A stretch of 64,000 nt of DNA from Bugula neritina. Its lineage: Eukaryota > Bryozoa > Gymnolaemata > Cheilostomatida > Bugulidae. Under the pieces are notes generated by a model. It made no database searches and was not told the DNA's origin. It saw only the letters and a program-made list of their open reading frames with translations. Made by a program: the position numbers and the translations under genes. Below, in pieces: positions 1 through 12,030 of the stretch. The stretch is taken from positions 12,204,633 to 12,268,632 of the forward strand of contig OZ037769.1 of assembly GCA_964035545.1 (NCBI GenBank). The letters are read 5' to 3'. Numbering within the stretch: the first letter of the stretch is position 1; each line of letters begins with the position of its first letter.

Positions 1-1215
1 TGTGTGTTTTGTGTCCATTCGTGCGTGTGATCCTATGATATCATTTATTATTAGCTGTTATATGCTTCTTCTTTAGTTTCAGAACTGCATGACTGTAAGT
101 AGTATAGGTGAGGCCTATTTATAAATAGTTTACATTTTTACATTTTGCCTGATTTAAGGTGGTAATGCTTACCATTCTCGCAGTAGAGTTGTGTTGGCAG
201 GTTAAAATTTATAAAATTAGTTTGCAAGCTTACATTTGTCTGGTTTATGGTGTGCAATGCTTGCAATATTTTTTAATTATAGTTGATATGATTACATTTC
301 CTACAGTAGACCTGTGTTGGCAGGTTATGATTTATAACTAGATCTCTCAGATGTTTTAGATTTGTTGTCCACCCTTAATCGTTGTAATTTTATGTATCAA
401 ACTACAGACATGGAGAGACATGGAGACTAGTATTGCTTGCTACCTTTTGTGTTGAATTTAAATGGACTTGCACACCGATCAAGTTTATGTATTGCTTAAT
501 AATGCAGTTCAAATTCAAGAAAAACTACTGAGGTAAGTTGTTTTATAATGTGAAATACAGAGTGCAGTCTAAAATGTTTTTATATATTTTGTTTACTTTT
601 GTTATACAAGTAAAAATTATCTAGGTACAACATACTACATTTAATTAGATATAAGGTAACTTAGTTCGCTTGGTAGAAAAAGGGAAGTCTACTATTTCCA
701 AAGATTTCAACCCATTTGTTTTTATATAATTTAAAACTGATCAGCATCATTATCATGAAAGCTTCCATTATTCAGTAAAAGTGCAATATGATCTAATGTG
801 TATCCTTTCGTAATGTGTGTAAGGAAAAAACACAGTATTGACCACAGACACTGCTAAATGTTGATTGTAATCTTGTGTCATTGAACATCTACTCACCACA
901 CCCTTATAAAACATCTCATATTTCAGGTAAGTTGTCAGGTAGAGATCCAAAGCTATCTTCCACCTTCTGTTTTCACAACTGCCACCCAATGTTTACCTTG
1001 GTGACCGTGAGGTTTGGTGTTTACTATCATACAACATGGAAACTTCAATGCACATATTGGAATTATATCAATTGGAAACACACCCATAAGAAGTTCAGTT
1101 CTGTCACGTAAGCATATCCTTGTAGAATATTGTATATTTGCTCGCTATCCATTTTAAACTGTAGAACTGTGTCAGAATAGCCCTGCTTCTATCAATTTTT
1201 ATATCAGAGTCAAAC
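1..1215. other. AT-rich stretch without a recognisable gene
   Basis: No reading frame here resembles a known protein. The stretch is AT-rich, and the motif TGTGTTGGCAGGTTA recurs near 190 and 312. It lies just 3' of the minus-strand capsid-like remnant and may include more of that decayed element, but nothing recognisable remains. Confidence 0.4.
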
Positions 1216-3000
1216 TCAGCATATACAATGACACCTACTGGTCCATCCAAGCCTTGCGCAAACCTTAGTTATAGTCTGGCAGTTATTTTTTCTTATAGGA
1301 TGATAGCAACCATCCTCTTGAAGGTTTAGTGTCAAATGAAATGCCAACAAGGAATACCCATTATTATATTCAGTTCTGATGATAGTTAAACCATCATCCC
1401 GAAATGCTTTTCTTATGCTTTCCAGCAAGAAGAAACAATTTCTAAGGAATGCACTGTGTTTAAAATTAGTCGTGTAAAGTTTTTGAGGCACCATTTTTCT
1501 ATCAACTAAAAGACTGCAATACTTGAGGTTCTTATGTTTAAAATTGAAAGTATTTAAATGATACGATCTCTCAAAACTTTGAGCATCAACCATTCCAATT
1601 ACAATACGTTTAGGTAAAACACGGCTGAACAAATTTTCTTCATTACATGACAGAGATCTAGTTGATATGTTGAATGTTATCATTATAACTCGTCTAATTG
1701 AATATGTCGCATGCTTCAACTGTTTATCTAATTTCTCAATATGTTTAAGTTGAATACCATTGTTCACTTTAACTTTCCTCACAAACATTGATGCATTAAC
1801 TATTTTTAAGTTATAGTTACTGCCTTGTGCAGCCATTAACACAAATGGATTTGTATTTCTAATCAGCTTTACTTACAGATCTACTCTGTTTAATTGATAT
1901 CTATTTTGCATAAACTATGAAGTTTTCCAATAAGTTGAACTGTTTGACTCGGAGCAGTTAAAGCGGCCCTTCTAGCTACTAAGCCTAAGTTTTCATTCTC
2001 AACAGTATCCATAGACGTAGAGGTACCTTTATGAAATAATGCCTTTGAGAGCTGTGACTGTGTTGTATCTGGATTTTTAAGTTAGTCGTAGTTGTCTTCT
2101 TTTACTGTTGTATGTATAGAGAGTGCACAACTCTGTGATATTTGCACCAACATACAGATAGTGTGCGTGTGGCCTGTGTGAATGTTGGAGATATAAAACA
2201 GAGTGTGTATGAGAGAGTTTGTGAGAAGATTGAGTGAATTGCGTGATCGAACATTGTGGACAGAAGAGAATATATGTGTTTGAATACAATAGAATGTATT
2301 AGGGTACGTTAGTGAGTGCTAGCCCAGGGTCCTAGACGGCAGACCACCACAGACAAATACCCTAACCCGAAGTCCTGACTGCACTCCTATAGACTGACAG
2401 AAGCTGAAGTTACCTCGAAGCTCAGCCAAGCAACTCGTGCCTGTATACTGACCCCGAATTCACCTGAAAGCTACAACCCAATTATATTATTCAGTGAGTT
2501 GCAATAACTCTAAACTGCAGATTCCCGATAGAACAACTGTCTTGCTTTATTGCCATAGCTGAGTAATGTTTCAAAGAGAGCTCTGTAATAATAAAGATTA
2601 GAAGCATCACTGATTAACGCATCATTTAGACTTACATCTACTTGTTGAAATAATGTTTGACCTAACAAGTTGATTGGACCAACTGCTGCATCTGCAGCAA
2701 TATCAGTACCATCAGCATTTGTAATTTTTACTTCCAAGTATAAATAACTTTTATCTAAATCAATGCAGTAATTAGAATCTTCAGAAATAGCAAATTTTAT
2801 TGAACCTCCTTCAAATAATCAGGAAGGCAAATGTTCAATGTGCGTTCCTTCCTTCACAGAAGCTTGTGTAGGATGATTAGTGAATAAATCCAATTTAGAT
2901 CTTGTTGTAAATATATCAGAGTTAGCTAGCCACGGTCTTTTTCTCTTCACCTTTCGTTCAGCACTAAGCACAGGTCGATTTCGTTTTCTGCTTTAATTAT
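1216..3000 (-). pseudogene. Decayed major-capsid-like gene (F54H12.2-like, Maverick/Polinton or adintovirus type)
   Basis: Two blocks on the minus strand read as the N- and C-terminal halves of the invertebrate 'F54H12.2-like' family, which I take to be the double-jelly-roll capsid protein of Maverick/Polinton- or adintovirus-like elements. The N-terminal block (about 2990-2500) contains the segments VGPINLLGQTLFQQVDVSLN and ALFETLLSYGNKARQ. The C-terminal block (about 2060-1216) contains RVLPKRIVIGMVD and TFNFKHKNLKYCSLLVD. An in-frame stop lies near 2820 and another near 1880. About 430 bp of unrelated sequence near 2065-2500 separates the halves. The gene therefore cannot make a full protein. 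Its neighbours at 3000-3960 belong to the same kind of element. The family match is from memory of conserved patterns; the breaks are seen directly. Confidence 0.6.
2065..2500. mobile_element. Insertion splitting the capsid-like pseudogene, possibly a solo LTR
   Basis: The capsid-like reading frame stops matching near 2500 and resumes near 2060, so the sequence between looks inserted. It starts near TGTTGTATCTGG, ends near GCTACAACCCA (TG..CA-like ends), and holds an ATATAAAAC box near 2192. That fits a solo LTR, but I could not find a convincing target-site duplication, so the class is open. Confidence 0.3.
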
Positions 3001-3270
3001 TACCTTTGTTTTCAGCTAGACAGTTTGGATAATTTGTTGAGAATATTTTTACCAGCTAACCTCAAATTCTTATTGAGAGAGGATTTTAACTTATTTCTTT
3101 CCAGTTTTTCTTTTGAAATATTTAAACTATAGTTTTTAAAGCTATCTAACCAATGCTTATACAGCTCCTTCTTTAAGCATAGGTAGTACTGCATTAAATG
3201 AGCCCAAAAATAAATTTCTGATGTCATGTCCCTTTTAATATTCCGCACCAGTAAAAACTGGTATCATAGT
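3000..3270 (-). pseudogene. Remnant of a small capsid-associated protein of the same element
   Basis: On the minus strand the segment beginning near 3265 reads MIPVFTGA and then, after a stop, KGHDIRNLFLGSFNAVLPML. This resembles the short basic protein that accompanies F54H12.2-like genes, which carries an IPVF..G..GHGIGNIF-type pattern. Several further in-frame stops follow, so the gene is dead. It lies directly upstream (minus-strand sense) of the major-capsid-like remnant, as expected for a virus-like cassette. The match is recalled, not searched. Confidence 0.45.
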
Positions 3271-3339
3271 GTCATAGTTCTTATAAAATGCATCTGCTTT
3301 ATTTAAGTCATAAATTCATTAAGGTTTTTATACAAGTGA

Positions 3340-3957
3340 CGAATGCACACGGCAAAACTCAAGTCCGTCTGTGAATGGTACAGGTTCACCATAATCAGTG
3401 TATATATGAACACTTATAGATCCAACATTTTTTGTGATATGGGTAAATATTGAGTTCTGCTACATGTTGTACATTGGTTCACTCAATGCTCTCCGGTAAC
3501 AGGAACAGTTAGGAAAACAGGTACTTCAACATCACCAACAATACTACTTTGAGCTAACTCACAATAAACCATTAAATTAAATATCATGGAATTTATACGC
3601 ATGAATGGGTTTTCTTCTAGCAACAACAACTTTTGGTACAATAAGATCTCCTCGATTAAGATATCTTTGAGATATTTTTGTCAATTCTTTGTTAATATCA
3701 ATGTTTTTATACCCCAACAAACGCTTTAAACTCGAAGAAAATTCACAAGAGATTCCTTTGTTAGGTGTAACGTAAATTTCACATGAGCGCCTGATAGTTT
3801 TGTATATAAGTGTATGATATACTCGTATTATGTTGTTTTGTTTCATTATTACAATACTTATACAATGCACTTTTGCTGACAAAACTTTGACAGTCTTTAA
3901 GACTTTTGAGTAAGTAGGAAGTTTTAATTGACTGTCAAAGTTATTAACATCCCCCAA
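3340..3957 (-). pseudogene. Remnant of a second capsid/vertex-like gene of the same element
   Basis: An open stretch of 126 codons (3957-3577) contains GISCEFSSSLKRLLGYKNI. A second frame continues below it with MVYCELAQSSIVGDVEVPV and ends at a stop near 3492. A third frame near 3445-3340 reads GEPVPFTDGLEF. The order of these three pieces matches the protein usually found next to F54H12.2-like capsid genes (pattern VYCDIVEPQ.VGD, then TDTG.PVPFEFG). At least two frame changes and one stop interrupt it. It completes a three-gene minus-strand cassette at 1216-3957; no polymerase or integrase of such an element is visible in the window. Confidence 0.5.
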
Positions 3958-4129
3958 ATGAAATAAGTAAAATTGATACTTGTTTCAAGCCTGCTGATAT
4001 TTTGTAAAGTTTCCGAGGCATTTTTTGTTCTGCGCTTCATATTTGCAGTCTGTCCAGATGTTTATGTAAATATGTTGTTTCTGTACTAAGTGACTCATGC
4101 TATTCCACTTGTGTGTTCCAATCCTAGTA

Positions 4130-5412
4130 GGGGTAACGGGGGCACAACGGGCCGAATTTTGAATTTTTTGCTCTCATTCGTTTGTTTTTCAAGTTAATAG
4201 TTCAATAATCTCTGGTCTTAATGCTGCATCTGTTGTCTATTACAGGTATCAGTTTGTTGCTTCTATCTTTCTCACAACTTTCAGAATAATGACATTTTCA
4301 TGACGAAAAAATCGGCCCATTCTGCCCCCGTACCGGGGTACAATGGGCCACTGGGTGGGACACAACAAATATATTGAAACTTTGCTGATTTTGTTGCATC
4401 TGATCTTTATTTATTTAATATTATAAACAAATAAAAATGTTCTTTCAGATCTACAGCAAAATTCATGTTTTAGCTGTACAGTTTGTGCCACCACAGATAG
4501 CAGAGGAAGGTAAAATCAAACGCACATCGCTCAGTTCTATGGCGCCATTATCATTACTGTTTAGAACTAAAAATTTTTTTTTATTTTCACTTCAGAGGAA
4601 CTTTTATCAGAAAAAACTTTAGTAACATGACCTACAAAATTGCGAGTGGACTTTTTTCTATGAACTCTAGCTATAATTGGTGCATATGGCTGTGGTTTGT
4701 GGCTGAAGTACGGAAGGGAGAGGGGGAAGCAAATGAGTAAATCGCAATTTATTTTAGTCAAAAAAATATATATTCCCCAAATCATATAATATACAATGAA
4801 TATAATGACTATCTACTAGTATAGCAACAGCAGCCTGTTTTGTATTAAGTATAAAATGGCAAAGCTTTAACCTCACCAGATGTATATATTAGGGGAGCTT
4901 CACCTTGTAGTTTTGTAGTCTTACCATGATGTCTTTGATATTTTACAAAAAGGTCAGAAATGGCTATATCTATAGATTTTAGTAACATTTCAACCAATTT
5001 TTTGGGCAAACAAACTAATAACAGTGATCAGGGTGCAATAACCAGATGGCCCATTGTGCCCCGTGTGGCCAAATTGAAAATAAATGTGGCTCAAGGAAAA
5101 TTTATTTTAGCGTTTGCTGTTATACTAGTTAAGCAATGTAGGGACAAGCAATGGCAACAATTTCAGTAAAATTTAGGCTTGTTACCTTTGAGTGTAAAAA
5201 GTTATAAAGCTTTAATGACATCTTAAAAAATTTACAAAAAGTAGGTAAAAACAGTTTTTTACTTGCCTCTTCAACACGTATGTTGAAACTAAAATGGCTG
5301 AATAATTATGTCACTACCTTTTTATGAAAAGAAAATCACAAGTTCTCTCACAATTTGGCCGGCTTTTTGTACCCCTATGACCGTTGTGCCCCCCCCCCCC
5401 CCCCGTTACCCC
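4130..5412. mobile_element. 1.28 kb non-autonomous DNA element with TIRs and a TA target duplication
   Basis: The left end begins GGGGTAACGGGGGCACAAC, and the right end is its reverse complement, ending GTTACCCC. TA dinucleotides flank both ends (4128-4129 and 5413-5414), as expected for a Tc1/mariner-type or other TA-targeting element. The right TIR contains an expanded C run (about 5389-5404) where the left TIR has only a few G. Internal stretches repeat the 'cattgtgcccc'-type motif in both orientations, for example near 4313-4360 and 5046-5062. No transposase open reading frame remains. Confidence 0.65.
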
Positions 5413-5414
5413 TA

Positions 5415-6218
5415 TATATCTGTATTGAAGTGCTTTATGTTTATGTTAGTGTTGGGTTAACAATTAAAATTTTTTATTTCTGGTTTGAATTTTCTATTTA
5501 CTAATAAACTAATATTTTTTCAATTATTTATCTGTTTTTTTAGACTATGCTCAAGATTTTTACTGGCCATTCATAAAGAAAGCTGTCAACTGAAGCAGGG
5601 GTACAAAGCTGGTGTAATATTTTATATACTTCGGGCAGATTGTGTGAAAATCGCTTATATCTCATAGACTGCATTTACTAGTTTATAACATAGAAAAACA
5701 CTATGGATCTTACAAGAACTTATGGGCTTTTTGCACTACTATTGTTTTTCCTATTACAGCTACCAGTAACATTTCAGCTATTTGTATATAGTTTATAATC
5801 TTTGTATGTATGAAGACAATAAATTAAACTTTTGTCTAATCTTTTACTCTATTGCTTTATTTTATTCAGTTTTCTATAACTTTAATCGAATTGGAGATTT
5901 AATTATTGTGGATAACAGCTTTTATTGCAGAGTATAAAATTAAGCATGGGTTGACAACTTCTCTATGAGCTGGTATTCTGCATACACATCACCTCTATTG
6001 CAGCCTAGCTATTGTAAAGAAAGTAAAATTGTATTACTGCAGCTGTTGTAAGCAAATTGCTGCAGTTTGACATCCAAAGTATTGCCCAAGCCTTTGCTCC
6101 CTTGTAACTCATAAAAGTGGTGATGACATCATCAATATACTTATCAAAAATCAGCAATATTGACGACACCGTTAGGATTGGCAACTGTTTGGTAGATTAT
6201 AGTAATGGTCAATTAAAG
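5415..6218. other. Intergenic AT-rich stretch, nothing recognised
   Basis: I see no gene-like reading frame, splice pattern or repeat ends here. It separates the TA-flanked element from the SINE copy at 6222. Confidence 0.4.
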
Positions 6219-6221
6219 GAT

Positions 6222-6345
6222 CGATCGTGGTCTATTTGTTAGAGCACTGGCTTAGTAAACACAGGGTCAGTGGTTCGATCCCAAGTAAAAGCCATTGGTG
6301 ATGTTGGGAAGAGCATTCAGTCATAATTACTCCTTTGCCGCAATA
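6222..6345 (+). repeat. tRNA-derived SINE, copy 1
   Basis: The head resembles a decayed tRNA-Thr(AGT)-like gene. It has an A-box-like segment (TGGTCTATTTGTTAGAGC), the anticodon-region sequence CACTGGCTTAGTAA, and a B box GGTTCGATCCC at 6272-6282. A tRNA-unrelated body follows, containing GCCATTGGTGATGTTGGGAA. The same body occurs reversed at 13311-13405 and 46190-46350, which makes this a dispersed SINE family and not a functional tRNA. Confidence 0.65.
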
Positions 6346-6718
6346 GAAAAAAGTTTATATTTTTTCGAATTAATAAAACAATTCTGCCTGCATAAGAACA
6401 CAAAGTTTGAAAAGTATTCAAATTTTATTTTGCAGTAAATAAAACATGTAATTATGTTGTACAGCGAGCAAGAATAGAAATAAAATTGAAAATTACTATA
6501 GCAGGGAATATTTATAGCCCAAGCATCTAACATTGTTTTCATTTCGTGTAATTTAAAACATGAAGCAAAGCACTATCTAAACTTTTATACTACAGACATA
6601 GTTTTAGCAGCAAATCTCTAACACTAACTAATAATATCATATTAATAATATAATTATACAGTATTTCATCTTGTATAGGTTATAGAACGGTTCCGGGGTG
6701 GTGAAGACATAACAGCAA

Positions 6719-8448
6719 CTAACAGTAACTGGGTACATCAAACACACTCTCATCCTGTATACCATTAGTAATATTTCCATACTGGAAGGCGATCATCTGA
6801 GGCACTGGAAATGAAAAATAGTATAGAGTATAGAAGGTAATATGAGTACAATTTTCATGATTGGTTTATTTTGTAGTATAGGTGTGGGCACTGCATGCCT
6901 TTTAATAACTTCCATATATAGCATCTATGATCTAGGTCTACGATCTGTAAATATTATCTATATATTTATCATCTATTATCTATTATCTATGATCTATATC
7001 TGTGATACATCTTCTATCACCTATTAGTGGTATTTTTGAGACCTAAAGTGATTCTCAAAACTTTGGAGCATGCGAAGTTCACATTAGTTTAACAAAACAG
7101 GTGTTTTTTACCAGTGAGGAGAGAGGCAATGTAATATGTATAACAAATTACTATTTATCTTGTAAACAAAACAGTGTAGGTGTATATTACACTTACCTCC
7201 AGCAAACATTTGCTCAATCAGTTCAGATACAATAGTAAAACTGTCTCTCAGAACAGTTATTACAGTAGATCTGTCTTTCAATGTCAGTTGGTACGTATCT
7301 GTGATTTTATCTCCGACATTCCAAGAGAAAAGGTGAGTTAAAGACTCTTCAATACAGCATTATGATGTTAAGATCATGTATTAGATGAGTGAATATAAGT
7401 ACTCTTTGAGGCTTGACATATAGAGGTAAGTGCAGTAATTGAGAAATTGAGAGAGACCTCTGTTACAGGTTAAAAATAACGTAATGTTACAGCGAGAAGT
7501 TTACTCGACAAAAGGTTTACTTGGTGACCCAAACCAAAATGTATCAGGAGGAATTAAAAACTTAGCCAATGAAAATATCTCTACTATTTCACTTAAATGG
7601 ACAGATATGCGTACAATTTAATTATATTCCATTCTTACTTGAGTAGATGGGAGAACTTACTTGAATCTGAGCAGATCTGAGTAATTTCCCGTGACTCACC
7701 CTTAGTACACTTCATATGTATTGTATCGACTACATACCCAACATCCTACATGTAGCATAATAAATATTAGTGTTGCATAGTTTACTCTATTTTAAATGTT
7801 AATAACATAGTCAATAGAAATGCTTAAAATAAGCACAATTCACACCTGCAAACTTGTATATAGGAAGCTAGCATAGAATTAAAGATGATATTTACTGTTG
7901 TTATAGGTACTACAATAATGTACTATAAAAATGTACTCAAGATGCATAGTATGGTATGCCACTTGATATTTTACTAAAGGAATATAATATTTTGCTAATC
8001 GCTGAATATAGTGACTAACAACTAAATAGCTCAAACTACACAAAGTAAATTCACACAAAATAAAAAAAGAACTAAATGTACCCGATGACTATATTGTACT
8101 CTTAAGTCGTCTAAAAGTTATTTTTATGCAATTTACGTTCTTTAATATGCAGTGCAATAATTATATTCATGTACTTACGCTGAAAAATAGGACAGTGTAG
8201 TTTCCAACAAACTTTCCATCTACGTAAACAGATTCCCTAAATGCTGCCCGATTTTTGGAGTTGTCTACCGCTACTGTAGCAACTACATCAGCAACCAAAC
8301 CAGTTCCCTGCACCACCTCAGCGAGTTTACCATAAACAGAGCTTTCATATTTCAAAGGCACACACTTTCTCTCATTGTGAGTAGCAGGGACAGTTAGAGC
8401 AGAGACTGCCACAATAGCGAACAGCAAGCAAAGAGATCTGGCTAGCAT
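6719..8448 (-). CDS. Ependymin-related secreted protein, four exons
   Basis: Proposed exons on the minus strand are 8448-8179, 7745-7700, 7346-7197 and 6804-6719. All introns are GT..AG and the phases (0, 1, 1) agree. The product is 183 residues, near the usual ependymin-family length. Residues 1-22 form a signal peptide (MLARSLCLLFAIVAVSALTV). Residue 29 begins CVPLKYESSVYG, followed by VAVDNSKNRAAFRE, and across the first junction by a YVVDTIHMKCTK segment typical of the family. The C terminus, GIQDESVFDVPSYC, closely resembles the end of vertebrate EPDR1-type proteins. Ependymins are secreted, Cys-paired, calcium-responsive or hydrophobic-ligand-binding proteins of extracellular fluid. Role here is inferred from family only. 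Intron 2 carries a fragment of a small dispersed repeat (7431-7470). Confidence 0.75.
7425..7475 (+). repeat. Fragment of small dispersed MITE-like repeat (copy in ependymin intron 2)
   Basis: The string GTGCAGTAATTGAGAAATTG matches, with changes, copies at 9117-9172, 47136-47320 and 51723-51852. No inverted partner is visible here. Confidence 0.45.
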
Positions 8449-9116
8449 GGTTACTGTTGAGTGTGTAGAATCTTTGGATAATGAATATTTTGATAGTGCT
8501 GTCTCCTTTTATACTGAAGAGGGGTTTAACTGCAGACAAAGATTGTTATCTTTACAGGATTGCATCATTATATTGTTATCAGGAAGGTTTATTAATTATT
8601 TTATATTCTAGACAGTTTTCATTGTCACGTGATACTCGTTATCAGCTGCTATCAACATGGCTTATTCATATATGTGGAGTGGAAAATAGTTTTATTCCGT
8701 TTCAGTGGTAAATTACTTCACATGTCCATTGCATCACCATTATCACCATCATGGTGCAATCTATAAAATGGTCCTAGTCATGTGATTATGCCAACTGCCA
8801 TTAAAGTCTTTACCATAATATTGTCTGACTTTCAGCTTTCTTGGAGGTTTTAGCTACAATGTTTTATTTTTATGCAATGTTATTTGTTGCATGTTGTCAT
8901 GCTGATATCCGTGAGTCACCATAATAAAAGAAAACATTTAAAATAACACAATTAAAAGCTCTTTATGCCAATGTCTTTGCAGTATAGCTCATATGTAGCT
9001 CAGCTAGTTTAAATCCTTAATTATCTCTTTGAAAAATTGAGGCTTTTTGTATTGGCCTCTCACTATGCTAGAACATGGCTTTGCCAGAAGCAACGTGGCA
9101 CCACCAGCTTGCCAGG
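8449..9116. other. Upstream region of the ependymin-related gene, no gene seen
   Basis: Short open frames here do not resemble proteins. The interval includes the presumed promoter of the minus-strand ependymin-related gene, just above 8448, but no clear core promoter motif can be picked out. Confidence 0.35.
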
Positions 9117-9172
9117 GAGGTAGGTGCAATAATGGAGAAATTGAGAAAAGCCTGTATTCTAGATTAGAAATG
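9117..9172 (+). repeat. Small dispersed MITE-like repeat, copy
   Basis: It contains GGAGAAATTGAGAAAAGCC followed by CTGTATTCTAGATTAG, nearly identical to 51723-51780. Only the left half is seen. Confidence 0.5.
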
Positions 9173-9774
9173 GATCGCTGTTAAAAGCACAGTTTATTAT
9201 CAAAACACAAAATACTAACATAAAATTATGAGTATATGAAGTCATATTGCCAATTTCATCAAGGTTGTTGAAAGTGAAATATATTATATATATAACAGAT
9301 AATTCATATTGCCTTTAACTACAAATTTGTTTCATGATTGTGTTTTAAAATTTGTTTAAATATAATATCTTTATGATTTAAAAAGCCAACTGACTGCACA
9401 CTAACAGAGAATTCACAATATCATAATCAAAGCAGCTAGTATAACAGCAACAGTGGATAAAATCATTGGAGCCCAAATTACTATAAGGCTATTATTTACT
9501 CATTACCAAGTTTCCTAAAAATTTAACAAGCAGAAAAACTTACACATGCAACAGTAAAATTTGTTTACCCAGAAATATTAACAACACATATGTTGTGATT
9601 TAATGTATTTCAAGCATTAATGAACCTGGTATATAACTTTCAAACTCTAGAGTCACTTGAGCTCTCTGCCTAGAATAACCTTTAAATAATTTTCTTTTGT
9701 TGAAGCATCAGTATATCTCAATGTAAAGGTGTGAGCAATGGCATTTTGTTCAGCTACTGTGCACAGATTGAGTT

Positions 9775-10757
9775 TGTTTGTTTGTTTGTTTGTTTTCATT
9801 TTGTCGAAGTCGGGAAAAAATTAATTGAGAAAAAATAAACAAAATGACAGGGCCTATGGCGCAATAGCACTGTAACTAGTCGAGGCACCGAGCCATGAAT
9901 GGTTGACAGTCAGCTTATTATTTTCTATTATATGAGATTTTTCTAGGTTTTTGGAAAGTTTTAGCAACTCAAAGAGTATTATTTTTTTATCTGGAAATTT
10001 GCCATTAGGTGGTCTCTTAGGGCAAGTTTGAAACCAGCCTCCCTCTCTACAGCACGAATAGAACTATGCAATTTATTCCATAGCGACGAACATTGGAATT
10101 CCACTCTTCGTTGACCTGCAGCAGTTGATGATGGAGGAGTTTGTAGGCTGAACTCTGAAAATCTTGTGGGATAGTTATGTGTGAGATGTGTTAGTTGAGA
10201 GCAGTAAAGTTTTTGTGAGAGCAGTATTAGTTTGAATTTGTGTAGAGTGTGAATAGGCATGATTGAAAAACTAAGAAACAGTGGTTTAGATGGGGAAAAG
10301 TGATGCTTTTTATATATAATTCTCAGTATTTTCTTTTGTAGTAAATGTAATGGTTCAAGATAAATGTTTGCTGTATTACCCCACGATTCTAGACAATATG
10401 TTAATTTAGAATTTACAAAAGAGTTATATATTTGTATTAGAATTTTTCGAGGTAGGTGATGGGAACATTTACTTATCAAGCCTACTAAGGGCCTTAGGTT
10501 TTGACAAAGTTTGCTGCAATGTTGTTGCCAAGAAAGATGTGAATCTATTATAATACCTAAGAAGGTAGTTGATTTTACCTCTACTAATTTTTTGTTGAAC
10601 ATTTCTAAGGCAAAGCCACTTAAATCTTGTTTATTTTGCGCTGTTTTGATTATCATATAGTTTGTTTTACTCATGTTTACAGTTAATTTATTTTTATTGC
10701 ACCAAGTTTCAATTTTCTTTAATTCACAGCTTATGATGTCTATATTGTTTAATAGAT
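9775..10757 (-). mobile_element. 5'-truncated non-LTR retrotransposon (jockey/CR1-like), RT C-terminal part
   Basis: An open frame of 231 codons (10674-9979), open for about 80 more bases upstream, encodes the end of a reverse transcriptase and the region after it. Recognisable pieces are IETWCNKNKLTVN, then KTNYMIIK, FLGIIIDSHLSWQQH and LTYCLESWGN, then LLQKKILRIIYKKH. This order is typical of jockey/CR1/L2-type LINEs downstream of the catalytic YADD box, which is absent. The homology starts abruptly at about 10757, the usual 5' truncation. The 3' end runs into a (GTTT)n-type tail near 9775-9795, read on the plus strand. The frame is uninterrupted, so the insertion may be fairly young. Confidence 0.75.
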
Positions 10758-12030
10758 TTTTTTATTCAAAGAAGAGTTATATATAATAATAATATAGAAA
10801 TATTTTGGTGCAAATACAACTTCCTTAATGTCAATACATATGCAAGTAGTACTGACAGCTATATAGATTGCATCATTATATCTAACACTCACAAGACCTG
10901 GTAATTGATAATTTCATCATCATGAATACCCAGACTGTAATTTCCACATGATGAGGCCATATTATGTTGACATGAGACTTACTAAATAATCATATGACAA
11001 AAATAAAATTGACTAGACATGTGATGAAAATACTTGCACAATATTTTATCAATTAGCCCAGTTTACTGACCACATCCTAAGAAACATCTCTTAGTTACAG
11101 CATACATTTTATAATATACAGTTTTTTCCACGGTTTGTTTGATATAATATGGTATGGACGATTTCAAGCTGCATGTTCATCCTACACTACAAACAAAGAA
11201 ATGGTATATAATTCTAAAATTATAACATATGGGCAATTTTGAAGCTGTCTATATATAGCAATTTCCTATATTAAATATATATCAGTTAGCAGTCTAATGA
11301 GATGCATTGGCTACACTGCATGGTACTAAATTCGCAAGCTTATATATACCTAATTTCTAATGCTTTATTGTTACTATTAGGCATGCATCATTGTTCTTTA
11401 ATATTAGTAATTTTATTTGTGTTTCACTCATATGCAAATATATTCTAATTTTAGAAGCAAAATTTTGCTAATAAATTACAATTTTCAACAAATTATTGCA
11501 ATGCATAGTTGTGAAAAAGTTTATATTTCTTGCTAGGATTCCAAATGTATTCGTTAAGCAGCTTATCATCTGAGAAAATATTGAAAGCATGTGTCCCATT
11601 TTAAATTAAAACTCAATTAATATCCAATACTTGTTATAGAAATTCATCTAACCCAAACATGATGTATATGTTTCTATTATATATATAACACAGCAACTCA
11701 AATGCACACAATATCTTTTTGAAACTTTGCTAATCGAATATTTGGGAAGTAATTTTGCTGTATGCATCAAATCAGTGAAGAAAATAAGGAATTCCGCTTT
11801 GAACGGCTATTCTAGGCATAAAGTTATCGTCCATGTAGATAAGATATATGGAGTCGATAATTATATTGATATTGAATTAATCAGGCCTAGAAAATGATCA
11901 AGTGATAATGCACGTTAAACAGTACCATTTTGATTAAATCTATGCTATTAGGGGTGGAAACAAAATTTTACACTTGCACACTCACATAATACTTGTTTAT
12001 ATTTGCTTTATTGGCTTTTAAAATTTATTA
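10758..12030. other. AT-rich intergenic stretch, nothing recognised
   Basis: No coding frame or repeat boundary is supported. Short (TA)n runs are present near 11270 and 11680. Confidence 0.4.

Noticed and set aside
4437-5169. Short frames inside the TA-flanked element as a transposase
   Set aside because: Each is under 75 codons, with no transposase motif (no DDE/DDD pattern or helix-turn-helix recognisable).
6222-6296. Functional tRNA-Thr gene
   Set aside because: Anticodon and acceptor stems do not pair well, and a SINE body follows that is shared with two other loci.
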